Positions 1 to 7,872 of a stretch of DNA of 64,000 nucleotides are shown here, piece by piece. This DNA is from Mucilaginibacter segetis. GTDB lineage: Bacteria; Bacteroidota; Bacteroidia; Sphingobacteriales; Sphingobacteriaceae. Made by a program: the position numbers and the translations under genes. The stretch spans positions 1 to 64,000 of the forward strand of contig NZ_JAEHFW010000003.1 in NCBI RefSeq assembly GCF_016522075.1. The letters run 5' to 3'. The notes under the pieces were generated by a model, which had not been told where the DNA came from, made no database searches, and saw only the letters and a list, made by a program, of their open reading frames with translations. Each line of letters opens with the position of its first letter. Positions within the stretch are counted from its first letter, which is position 1.

Positions 1-143
1 ACACAAAGCTGTTGTTTTCTCTGATACTTACTTCTTTCAATAATATGTCATTGTTGTACCGGTGTACAGAGCCGGTAACCAGTGCCAGAGGATCATATCC
101 CGCACCCGTTACCCACACTTGCACCAATCAACATAAAAATATT

Positions 144-253
<110 letters not shown>

Positions 254-263
254 TCTTAAAGTT

Positions 264-302
264 AAACCCTTCAACCTAAAGTTGAGGGGTTTCTTTGTTT
301 TT
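264..302 (+). terminator. Intrinsic terminator of the rRNA operon
   Basis: A 12-bp stem (AAACCCTTCAAC pairing with GTTGAGGGGTTT, one G-U pair) with a five-base loop is followed by a T-rich tract. It lies about 10 bases after the 5S rRNA and fits factor-independent termination of the rRNA transcript. Confidence 0.88.
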
Positions 303-304
303 AT

Positions 305-422
305 ACAGTCCGCGAAGTCAGTAAAGTCCGCAAGACAGAAAGTCCGGATGTGACATTCTAAATCCTAAAATCTAAACTCTAAAGTAGAAATACTAAAATA
401 CTTTCTGGTTTCTCCTTTCGCT
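305..422. repeat. AT-rich spacer with micro-repeats, no gene
   Basis: The spacer between the rRNA terminator and the next gene holds imperfect copies of AAGTCCGCAAGAC-like units (about 307-345) and a run of TCTAAA/CTAAAATCTAAA units (about 357-381). The second motif recurs in opposite orientation around 6905-6955, so these are low-complexity intergenic repeats of this genome rather than coding sequence. Confidence 0.45.
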
Positions 423-1079
423 TTAAGCATTATTCCCTAATACCTTCTTTTTATAGTATCTGCGGTTGCGCAGTTTTTTGCCGCAGGCGTTGGCGCTGCA
501 CCAGGTGCGGGTGCGGCATTTGCTTACATCCAGATACAGCGCGCCGCAGCCCCGGCATTGTTTTAGTTTGGCCAGCCATACAGGGTCAAACAGTTCCTGC
601 GCTTCCAGTACCAACACCCACAGGGGGAAGGCCAGTTCCTCGTGGATGTTTATCCATTGTGTTGCGGGCCTGCCGTTTATTACCTGGTAGCTGAGGTGCT
701 GCCTGGCCGTGGCCAGCCAGCGGTTAATGCGCGGCATGGCATAAACGGGTAATTCGGTTTTGTGGAGCAGGGCGGTAAACAGTTCGGTAAGGGTTTCGCG
801 GAGTTCTATAACCTGCCTGTGCAGTTCCTGAATTTCTATGGGGTTACAATAGGCCTCAAACTCCAGCGTGAGGTACGTGCTGCCATCAATCACCCCACCC
901 TCGCGGCACCAGTACAGGAAAGCATCGTAGCTGGGGAGGTAATCATGCCGCCTGGAGTTTTTGGCGGTATTGATAAAGTTGAGCACGGCGGCATTACCGT
1001 GGAAAGGCGCGTCAGCGAAGTTCTTTTGCTGGCAGTGCGCGTAAAAGCGGTTCATGGCACCGCCAATAGAGGTTTGCAT
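423..1079 (-). CDS. CGNR zinc-finger (ABATE-type) regulator
   Basis: The 218-residue protein has the layout of the CGNR zinc-finger/ABATE family: an N-terminal helical domain (about residues 25-160) and a C-terminal Cys4 finger with C175, C178, C194 and C199, in the arrangement CRGCG...R-TWCSANACG. Family members are thought to be transcriptional regulators, often stress related, that bind DNA through the finger. Here the name-giving Cys-Gly-Asn-Arg is Cys-Gly-Lys-Lys, followed by a basic tail (NRRYYKKK), so the fingertip is altered but all four zinc ligands remain. The ATG at 1079 is the furthest upstream; an ATG eight codons inside (1055) is also possible. It stands alone, reading towards the rRNA terminator. 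The target is unknown. Confidence 0.8.
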   Translation of the reverse strand: MQTSIGGAMNRFYAHCQQKNFADAPFHGNAAVLNFINTAKNSRRHDYLPSYDAFLYWCREGGVIDGSTYLTLEFEAYCNPIEIQELHRQVIELRETLTELFTALLHKTELPVYAMPRINRWLATARQHLSYQVINGRPATQWINIHEELAFPLWVLVLEAQELFDPVWLAKLKQCRGCGALYLDVSKCRTRTWCSANACGKKLRNRRYYKKKVLGNNA

Positions 1080-1480
1080 GGGTCTTAAAATTTAATGGTG
1101 TATAGGGTAAAGCGGGGTTTACCGGTCTTAAATAATGCAGGTGGATAGGCAATACGTGTTTTTGCCCGACTGAATTTGATGCCTTTTACTGCGGCTGTTT
1201 TAGGTGGCTTTTATGCTAAAAACTTGGATTTCAGCATGTACAGGCGGTTTTTTGCACTATGGTTTGCTGCTGAAGCAATCCGTGTGCCAAAACAAAAGAA
1301 CGATTTTTTGATGTTTTTGAAAGTGAACAGCGTGTAATGCCCGGGTTGAATGCTGCAGAACGCAGGATAACCCGGTAGTAATTGCAATGTAAATATACAG
1401 AATATTCTTGATATATGGAAGCGGTTTTATTTTGAGGGTGCTTTATTAAACACACCCCTAACCCCTCTCGAGAGGGGAGT
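1080..1480. other. Intergenic stretch with one perfect palindrome
   Basis: About 400 bases without a convincing gene. A minus-strand reading frame at 1231-1455 has no family features. The clearest feature is the perfect 16-bp palindrome CCCCTCTCGAGAGGGG at 1462-1477, preceded by CACCCCTAA. It may act as a hairpin or be a small dispersed intergenic element; no T-run makes it an obvious terminator. Confidence 0.5.
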
Positions 1481-1490
1481 ATCTATTTTT

Positions 1491-1604
1491 GTCATTTCGA
1501 ATGAGCGGCAGCGAAGAGAACTATCTCTTGAACGGAGTGAAAAAAACTTGTATAAGCGGCTACTTACGTGGCGTATAAAATTCCTCTCTATCGTTCGAAA
1601 TGAC
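1491..1604. repeat. MITE/REP-like inverted-repeat element
   Basis: This 114-base element has perfect 11-bp terminal inverted repeats: GTCATTTCGAA at the left and TTCGAAATGAC at the right. The inside carries GAGCGGCAGCGAAGAGAA and a GCGTATAAAATTCCTCTC segment. It has no coding capacity. Its right half resembles the short repeats at 1609-1645, 4941-5013 and 6821-6859, so it looks like the fullest copy in this window of a dispersed intergenic family. Confidence 0.7.
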
Positions 1605-1608
1605 AAAA

Positions 1609-1645
1609 GCGTATAAGATTTCTCACTGTCGTTCGGAATGACAGG
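1609..1645. repeat. Short dispersed repeat, copy A
   Basis: A unit of the type GCGTATAAGATT-YCTCACTGTCGTTCGGAATGACA, directly behind the inverted-repeat element. Nearly the same unit recurs at 4941-4975, 4981-5013 and 6821-6859. Confidence 0.7.
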
Positions 1646-1667
1646 ATGGGGAGTGTAAAACTGCTGA

Positions 1668-4600
1668 TCACTCTACGCCTACTTTGTCAATTTCGAGCAT
1701 GAGGTGTTGGGTTTGGGTGAGGGCTACTATCATGCGCTGGTAGTGCAGTATGTCGTCAAAACTCAGTTCGCGGCCTTTGCGGTCTTTAAGCCATTTTTGG
1801 GCCGGCTGGTAACCGCCTATATAAAATTGCCAGGTGCCTTCCGGTACGCCCTCAAAGTATTGGGTGGGGTTAATGTACACCCTGCCGGCTTTATACTCGG
1901 GCTTTACAACTATGTTATCGCCATCCTGCGGGTAGGTGGTTATGTAATTATCTACCTCGTGGCTCTCCAGTAAATGCAGTTGCCTTAACTCGCCGCCCAG
2001 TTTTACCAACTGACAAAATTTGGCTGCATCTTTTGGGTAGGGTACACGCGGAAAATCTATCTTTAAAAACTCCTTATACTTTTCGCGATAGGCCGGGCTG
2101 TGCAGTACGGCATAGATGTAATCTAAAATATCAATTGGGGCAAAGGTACCTTCGGTGGTTTCTTTTTCGTTGGTAAAAGTTAAGCCTAAACCTGTGGCAA
2201 TTTGGTGTACGGTTTCTTTGTTAAGGTTGGGCGTGCGAGCCAGGGATTGTTCAAGACTTATCTGTTTAGAATTATCATTATAATATAAATACAAAGGGAA
2301 AACGTTACCACATCCAAATTTTTTTGCAGAAGCTATAAAATTAGCATCACAGGCACAATCTGTAATAAATACATGCTTAAAATCAGGATAGACTTGCTTT
2401 GGTAGTATCAACCCAATATTTTGGTGAAAGAAATTCACCATTGTTTTCCCCCTCGGTCTTCCCATAATCCCATTAGAATAACCTGTATAAATTGCTTTTT
2501 GTTTATCAAATGCACGATAATTATAATCTATTATTTGAAATTTATTATTTAGGATATCATTCTTAGCATTAATAATTTTTTTTAAGTACTCAGATGAGAA
2601 GCCCATATTATAAGCGGCTACTTCTGCAGTATTTTTAGTCAGATTTAATACTCTATCTTTCAATATTTCGGTGTCTTCATTTATTGCCAATGCGTCAAAT
2701 TCTGTTTGAACACCGGAATTATCTTCTTTAAATATTGTTTTTACCGATATGAAGTTGGAATAATCCTTAAAATTATAAAAGTTCTTTTTTGTGAAATAAT
2801 AATGTGGGCTATGTGGATTCAATTTTTCAAAAGGCAATTCCTTCAGAGATTTTTCAAGAAGTATATATTTAACATTCCTCTTACCTGTAAAATCTATACT
2901 AAAAATCTCTGTTTTTGCATTGACTTCTTTTTTAGTTTTTTTTATGAAAATATTTATGCTAACTCCCTGCATGATATCAAATACATTTTGGTCTGATGAA
3001 CCATCTATCGCAATTTCTTTCTTCTTTGAGTCCCCATGTAAATTTATTATATAAATCTTATCAAAGCTTTCTAACAAATGCTTACGCATCTGCCTATGAA
3101 TTATTCCATCCAAAAAGCTATTATTAGATATATAAGCTAAAATCCCCTCGCCGTTCTTATTAATAAAATGCTGTCCAAAACGTATGAATTTTATATAATC
3201 ATCGCTTAGTGGCTGTATGTTGCGTTCATTTAAATCCTTTTTATAATCAGCTGTTAATTTTTCAATCCATTCACTTTTATTATTGCTACTCACGCTATAC
3301 GGAGGGTTGCCCATTACCACCATTACGGGGGTATCGCGTTTAATGTGGTTGGCCTCGTTGGCTTCGCTGCTCAGCCAGTTGGCAAACAGGGTACCAGTAT
3401 CGGCATGGTGTTCCTCTAAACTATTGGTGAGATATACGCGAAAGCGCTGGTCGCGGGTGGCCTTGTACCCGGTTTCGGTAAGCAGCATATCCAGCTTTAA
3501 ATGTGCCATAGCATAGCTGGCCATTAGCAATTCAAACCCGTTTAAACGGGGAATGAGGTGGTTTTCTACATAGTTGCTCCAAATGCCCTGCTGCCCGGCA
3601 AAGCGTTTATAAATATGTTTTATGGCCTCGGCTAAAAAGGTGCCCGTACCGGTGGCAGGGTCGAGTATCTGTACCTTGTGTACCTCTACCTCGGTTTCCA
3701 CTTCCTTTACAACAGAGCGCCTGTCGGTGGTGGCTTGTGTGAAGGCTTTGCGCTTTACCTTTATTTTGCTGCTATCGGCAAGGCCCATAGGCAGGTTAAA
3801 TTCGGTTTTCAGGATATCATCAACTGCGCGTACTATAAAGTTTACCACCGGTTCGGGCGTGTACCAAACGCCGCGTGCCTTGCGTAGTGCAGGGTCATAC
3901 TCGGCCAAAAAAGTTTCGTAAAAATGGATGATGGGGTCGTTGGTTTGGGTGGCCTTACCAAAGTTGTGCAGCAGGGCGGCTACATCCGTTGCGCGGAAAA
4001 TATCGGCAAGGGCATCCACTATCCAAACAATGCGGGTATCTAAATCGTACCCGGCAATGTACTGGAACAGCTTGCGCAAAAAGGGATTGGTTTTCGGTAT
4101 CAGTTCGGCAGCTTCCTGTCGCGAAAAGGTGGCCAGGGTTGGGTCGTGCAGGCGGGCCGCAAACATGCCGTAGGCAATGGTTTGGGCATAAATATCGGCA
4201 AACTCGCGGGGTTTAATATCATGTATCAGTATATCCTTAAAGGCGTGCATCTGCTCTTTAAGGGAGCTGTTAGCCTCGGTTTCCACATCGCTGCTGAGGG
4301 CGTTTTCAATTACCTGCGACAGTAGTTTGGCTTTATCGGCCATCATTACCGCCAGCTTTTGGGATGATTTAATGGTTTGCCCCACATAGGTGCAAAAGCT
4401 GCGTATTAATGCGGTAAAGGCCTCAAAGTTTTGTGGCAGGGGTGTTATATGGTTTCCCTCAATTTTGGCTATGCTTATTTTGGTTTTAAGCTCACCATCA
4501 ATATATAATTCAAACTCCAGGTAGTCGGTAATAATTAAATTATCGAGGCTTTTGCGGTAACGGTTAAATTGTTCTTTATAATCTTTATGCTGTATATCCT

Positions 4601-4820
4601 TGCCTATATCTTTAGCTTCGATATAGCCCACAGGTATTTGGTTGCGGGTAATAATATAATCGGGCGCACCACATTTTATGCGGGCAGGCTCGTTGGTAAC
4701 GGCTACCCCCTGGGCAATACTCTCTAACAGGGATTGCAGATAACCCCGGTAGGTATGTTCGGTAGCGATACCTGTACGGTAATGGGCTTGCAGGTGATCA
4801 ATATATTGCGAAATGGTCAT
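1668..4820 (-). CDS. Type IIG/ISP-like restriction-modification enzyme
   Basis: A single 1050-residue protein that should both methylate adenine in DNA and cut unmodified DNA. Residues 53-70 form a PD-(D/E)xK nuclease core (P53-D54, E68-A69-K70). A helical connector follows, then an N6-adenine methyltransferase domain with motif I (D387-PATGTGTF) and motif IV (N505-PPY). The C-terminal part (about 850-1050), ending in FYIGGYQPAQKWLKDRKGR, resembles the specificity domain of type ISP enzymes (pfam Type_ISP_C family). No helicase motifs are seen between nuclease and methylase, unlike full type ISP proteins, so type IIG is the better class. It has no partner methylase or specificity gene nearby. 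The DNA for residues about 510-850 is much richer in AT than the flanks, which suggests an exchanged segment around the target-recognition part. The reading frame is intact. The recognition site cannot be read from sequence. Confidence 0.85.
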   Translation of the reverse strand: MTISQYIDHLQAHYRTGIATEHTYRGYLQSLLESIAQGVAVTNEPARIKCGAPDYIITRNQIPVGYIEAKDIGKDIQHKDYKEQFNRYRKSLDNLIITDYLEFELYIDGELKTKISIAKIEGNHITPLPQNFEAFTALIRSFCTYVGQTIKSSQKLAVMMADKAKLLSQVIENALSSDVETEANSSLKEQMHAFKDILIHDIKPREFADIYAQTIAYGMFAARLHDPTLATFSRQEAAELIPKTNPFLRKLFQYIAGYDLDTRIVWIVDALADIFRATDVAALLHNFGKATQTNDPIIHFYETFLAEYDPALRKARGVWYTPEPVVNFIVRAVDDILKTEFNLPMGLADSSKIKVKRKAFTQATTDRRSVVKEVETEVEVHKVQILDPATGTGTFLAEAIKHIYKRFAGQQGIWSNYVENHLIPRLNGFELLMASYAMAHLKLDMLLTETGYKATRDQRFRVYLTNSLEEHHADTGTLFANWLSSEANEANHIKRDTPVMVVMGNPPYSVSSNNKSEWIEKLTADYKKDLNERNIQPLSDDYIKFIRFGQHFINKNGEGILAYISNNSFLDGIIHRQMRKHLLESFDKIYIINLHGDSKKKEIAIDGSSDQNVFDIMQGVSINIFIKKTKKEVNAKTEIFSIDFTGKRNVKYILLEKSLKELPFEKLNPHSPHYYFTKKNFYNFKDYSNFISVKTIFKEDNSGVQTEFDALAINEDTEILKDRVLNLTKNTAEVAAYNMGFSSEYLKKIINAKNDILNNKFQIIDYNYRAFDKQKAIYTGYSNGIMGRPRGKTMVNFFHQNIGLILPKQVYPDFKHVFITDCACDANFIASAKKFGCGNVFPLYLYYNDNSKQISLEQSLARTPNLNKETVHQIATGLGLTFTNEKETTEGTFAPIDILDYIYAVLHSPAYREKYKEFLKIDFPRVPYPKDAAKFCQLVKLGGELRQLHLLESHEVDNYITTYPQDGDNIVVKPEYKAGRVYINPTQYFEGVPEGTWQFYIGGYQPAQKWLKDRKGRELSFDDILHYQRMIVALTQTQHLMLEIDKVGVE

Positions 4821-4940
4821 GGGTATAGGTGGTATTATAAAGCAAGGTAGTAAAATAAACGATGCTTTAGGAAGGGGAGGGTTATCAATTTTCTTGTTTT
4901 AAATGCGTGATGGCGAAGGCTTGTAACAATATTTAGCGTG

Positions 4941-5013
4941 GCGTATAAGATTCCTCACTGTTGTTCGGAATGACAAAAAAGTATAGGTTTCCTCACTGTC
5001 GTTCGGAATGACA
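4941..5013. repeat. Short dispersed repeat, two tandem copies
   Basis: Two adjacent units, each ending in TTCGGAATGACA (4941-4975 and 4981-5013), match the repeat at 1609-1645. They lie in the 302-base gap between the restriction enzyme start and the next gene; apart from these units I see nothing in that gap. The restriction gene is therefore bracketed by the same repeat in the same orientation. Confidence 0.7.
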
Positions 5014-5122
5014 GGGTAGGGAGTGGGCTTATGAATCAGCTGCGCACCCATCGCCCCTGCTGTCAATTTTCAATAAAACAAACCAAACCGCCGCGGGGCT
5101 GTTGTTTATAAAAACAACGACT

Positions 5123-5359
5123 ATGAAAAATCCATTTCACAAACATCACGACAACAGCAATAAATTAATAGCAGGTTTAGCGCTTGGCGCCATTTTCGCC
5201 GGGGCAATAACCTATCTGTATATTAAACGTAAGGCGGATATTGAAGCCGAAGCCGCACGCCTTAAAGAGCATGCGCAGGATTACCTGAAAGAGAAACGCC
5301 AGAAGATGAAGAAACACAAATCGGACGTGGACGATCTGGAAGATATTATACACGCCTAA
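5123..5359 (+). CDS. Small single-pass membrane protein, YtxH-like
   Basis: The 78-residue protein starts at ATG 5123 (MKNPFHKHHDNSNK). It has one hydrophobic glycine/alanine-rich segment at about residues 17-37 (LIAGLALGAIFAGAITYLYI) and a highly charged helical tail rich in Lys, Glu and Ala. This resembles YtxH-type small envelope proteins, often linked to general stress, but similarity that short is weak evidence. A TTG seven codons upstream is possible but less likely. No operon partner is evident. Function unknown. Confidence 0.65.
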   Translation: MKNPFHKHHDNSNKLIAGLALGAIFAGAITYLYIKRKADIEAEAARLKEHAQDYLKEKRQKMKKHKSDVDDLEDIIHA

Positions 5360-5449
5360 GCGGCGATAACCCGGGGGTACTCGTATTCATCAAACCGGAA
5401 TAAAAGTTTGACGGTACAGGTACCCCTAAATTATGCGGTCTCCCCAAAT

Positions 5450-5535
5450 CAGGAGGCACATCCGCACATCATGCAGATCTGGACATCTACATATCGCACA
5501 TCGTCTCCGCATTTGCATATCTGCACATCTAATCC
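5450..5535. repeat. Low-complexity CACATC-type repeat
   Basis: Imperfect repeats of GCACATC/GCAGATC/GGACATC/GCATATC run through this intergenic stretch just before the oxidoreductase. Such degenerate CACATCTG-like runs are non-coding; no reading frame or terminator is visible here. Confidence 0.5.
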
Positions 5536-5574
5536 TATCTTAACTCCGTAAACCAAAATCCATATTTATAACTT

Positions 5575-6762
5575 ATGAAAATTGCTATGCTTGGCTCGGG
5601 CTTTATTGCGCGTTTTTATGCCGATTCGCTGATAGGGCACCGCCGTACCGATACTTTACACGCCGTGTATTCGCGCAATGCGGATAAGGCCAAAGCCTTT
5701 GCGCAGGAGTATAACCTGCCTTTTTACAGTACCGATATGCAGGAGGTGGTGAGCCACCCTGAGGTGGATGTGGTGGTGATATCGCTGCCGAATGATCTGC
5801 ACCTGGCCGCCGTGGAGGCCTGTGCCAAAGCGGGTAAGCATGTGCTGTGTACCAAACCTCTGGGGCGTACCGCTGCCGAGGCTAAGCAAATGCTGGATAT
5901 GGTGGAGCAGGCGGGGGTAATGGGCGGCTACCTGGAGGATCTGTGCTATTCGCCCAAGTTCATTAAATCGTTAGCGAGCATAAAGGCAGGCAGTTTGGGG
6001 CGCATATTGTGGGCCAAAAGCCGCGAGGCACACCCCGGCCCGCACAGCAACTGGTTCTGGAACAAGGAGCAGAGCGGCGGCGGCGCCATTGTTGATCTGG
6101 GCTGCCACTGTATCGAGATCGCACGGAACTTTATTGGTAAGGAGGTGAAACCGGTGGAGGTGATGTGCTGGGCATCAACCCAGGTGCATCCTATTGATGC
6201 GGAGGATAACGCTATAGGGCTGGTTAAATATGCCAACGGCGCCATAGGGCAGTTTGAGGTGAGCTGGTGTTTTAGGGGAGGGATGGATCTGCGCGATGAG
6301 GTGATGGGTACCGAGGGCACCATCTGGACGAATAATTTTTTGCGTACCGGGTTTGATATGTTCACTACCGGCAAGGGCGGCGGCTATGTGGCCGAAAAGG
6401 CCGAAAGCAATAGCGGATGGCTTTTCCCGGTGGGGGATGAGGTGAACGAGCTGGGCTACAACCACATGTTTACGGATATGTTTGAGGCTATTGATGGCAA
6501 GCGCGAGCCTGCCGAAACCTTTTACGATGGTTACGTGGTGAATGCCATTATTGATGCGGCCTACGCTTCGGCCAAAAGCGGACAGTGGGAAGCCGTTCAA
6601 CTTAGCGACTGGCGGGGCAATAACGAGGTTACCCGCGAGGCTGCCTATGCTATCTATAACGATCAGTATTATTTAATTAAGGAGGAGATACTTCCGCACG
6701 GCGACCGTAAACTGATCCTGAAGGATAAACAAACCGGAGAAGTAATAGTAAAGGATTTGTAG
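5575..6762 (+). CDS. Gfo/Idh/MocA family oxidoreductase
   Basis: A 395-residue NAD(P)-dependent dehydrogenase, probably acting on a sugar, inositol or a derivative in the cytoplasm. The N-terminal Rossmann fold is visible at residues 1-15 (MKIAMLGSGFIARFY), and the family Lys-Pro motif appears as CTKPLGRTAAEA near residue 95 in place of the usual EKP. The C-terminal alpha/beta domain follows (GGGAIVDLGCHCIEIA). There is no export signal, so it is the cytosolic subtype. The next gene on the same strand, 200 bases on, is a sugar isomerase-like protein, a common pairing in carbohydrate catabolism loci of this phylum, but an intervening repeat argues against a tight operon. Substrate unknown. Confidence 0.88.
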   Translation: MKIAMLGSGFIARFYADSLIGHRRTDTLHAVYSRNADKAKAFAQEYNLPFYSTDMQEVVSHPEVDVVVISLPNDLHLAAVEACAKAGKHVLCTKPLGRTAAEAKQMLDMVEQAGVMGGYLEDLCYSPKFIKSLASIKAGSLGRILWAKSREAHPGPHSNWFWNKEQSGGGAIVDLGCHCIEIARNFIGKEVKPVEVMCWASTQVHPIDAEDNAIGLVKYANGAIGQFEVSWCFRGGMDLRDEVMGTEGTIWTNNFLRTGFDMFTTGKGGGYVAEKAESNSGWLFPVGDEVNELGYNHMFTDMFEAIDGKREPAETFYDGYVVNAIIDAAYASAKSGQWEAVQLSDWRGNNEVTREAAYAIYNDQYYLIKEEILPHGDRKLILKDKQTGEVIVKDL

Positions 6763-6820
6763 GGGGAGAGAAGATGAGAGCGGGTGCGGGAGTGATGACT
6801 TAAACGATTGATTATGTATA

Positions 6821-6859
6821 GCGGCGTACAAGGTTCCTCACTATCGTTCGGAATGATAG
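6821..6859. repeat. Short dispersed repeat, copy D
   Basis: A diverged copy of the repeat seen at 1609-1645 and 4941-5013, with the core TTCCTCACTATCGTTCGGAA followed by TGATAGGGGG. It sits in the 200-base gap between the oxidoreductase and the isomerase-like gene. Confidence 0.65.
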
Positions 6860-6962
6860 GGGGAGTTTTTTAGCTTAAAGCGGAAAGATCAAAGCACATA
6901 GCTTTTTAGCGTTTAGATTTTTAGAGTTTAGAATTTATAATTCAGGATTTACAATTAACCCA

Positions 6963-7832
6963 ATGAACCGAAGAAACTTTTTATACAACACGGCGATGCT
7001 TACAGCCGCATCGGCAATAGCCGGAAAATCTGCATTTGCGGAAGCGGCTACTGCTATTACCCCGGGTATCCAGCTTTACATGGTGAAGGAGGATATGGCG
7101 CGCGATGCCGCCGGTACGCTAAAGCAACTGGGCGCTATGGGCTACCGCCAATTAGAAAGTTACGGCAGCGATAAGGGGATTTTCTGGGGCTATACCCCTG
7201 CGGAATTTAAAAAACTTGCCGCGGGCTATGGCTTAACGCTGGTTAGTACGCACTATAATCCCTGTACCCTTGCTGAGTTTGATCAACTTGCAGGGCAGGC
7301 CGCCTCAATCGGCATGAAGTACCTGATATGCCCCTGGCTTGGCCCTCAACCGCATATTGATGCTTTTAAACACTTTGCGGATGATTTTAATAAACGTGGC
7401 GCCATCTGTAAAAAGCACGGACTGCGCTTCGGCTATCATCCACATGATTATCCTTATAAACCGGTAGACGGGCAACTCCCCGTTAACGTGCTGCTTGATC
7501 ATACCGATCCTGCGCTGGTAGATTTTCAGCTGGATGTGTACTACACCGTAACCGAAGGGCAGGACCCCTACGCTTATCTGAAAAAATATGGCAACCGCTT
7601 TAAGCTGATGCACATGCGCGACGTATTAAAGCAGCGTTTACCTAAAGGCAGTGAGGAAGAATCGGCCTGCGATATGGGGCAGGGTATCCTTAACTTCCCT
7701 AAGCTGATAGCGGCCGGGCAGGCGGTGGGTATGCACTACTTTTTTGTAGAGCAAAGCCGCTTTTACCATGAAACACCTTTGCAAAGCGCCAAAGCCAATA
7801 TCAGCTATATGCAAAAAATGCGACTGGTTTAG
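6963..7832 (+). CDS. Exported sugar phosphate isomerase/epimerase-like protein
   Basis: A 289-residue TIM-barrel protein of the xylose isomerase-like/AP endonuclease 2 superfamily. The N terminus MNRRNFLYNTAMLTAASAIA with Ala-x-Ala at about 24-28 is a plausible Tat signal (RRNFL after Asn), so it should act in the periplasm. The barrel has metal-site landmarks: a Glu in RQLESYG, the His pair in GYHPHDY, Asp in DFQLDVYY, and a C-terminal Glu in FFVEQSRF. Periplasmic members in Bacteroidota often sit beside Gfo/Idh/MocA oxidoreductases, as here, and probably process sugars or keto-sugars. The substrate cannot be told. A hairpin overlaps the stop codon. Confidence 0.85.
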   Translation: MNRRNFLYNTAMLTAASAIAGKSAFAEAATAITPGIQLYMVKEDMARDAAGTLKQLGAMGYRQLESYGSDKGIFWGYTPAEFKKLAAGYGLTLVSTHYNPCTLAEFDQLAGQAASIGMKYLICPWLGPQPHIDAFKHFADDFNKRGAICKKHGLRFGYHPHDYPYKPVDGQLPVNVLLDHTDPALVDFQLDVYYTVTEGQDPYAYLKKYGNRFKLMHMRDVLKQRLPKGSEEESACDMGQGILNFPKLIAAGQAVGMHYFFVEQSRFYHETPLQSAKANISYMQKMRLV

Positions 7833-7843
7833 GGTCGCATTTT
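7815..7843 (+). terminator. Hairpin terminator overlapping the stop codon
   Basis: A perfect 10-bp stem (AAAATGCGAC and GTCGCATTTT) encloses the last codons and the TAG of the isomerase-like gene in its loop. The 3' arm ends in TTTT and AAATTG follows. It is placed to end this transcript against the convergent GLPGLI gene, whose own stop lies 30 bases further. Confidence 0.65.
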
Positions 7844-7872
7844 AAATTGATAATAAGGTAGAGCGAGTATTT

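Noticed and set aside
1..143. 3' end of 23S rRNA ahead of the 5S gene
   Set aside because: The stretch does not show recognisable 23S terminal sequence; it reads as a spacer, and 23S would end before the window begins.
1231..1455. A 74-codon minus-strand frame in the intergenic stretch
   Set aside because: No motif, signal or neighbour link; it lies in a region with palindromes and repeats.
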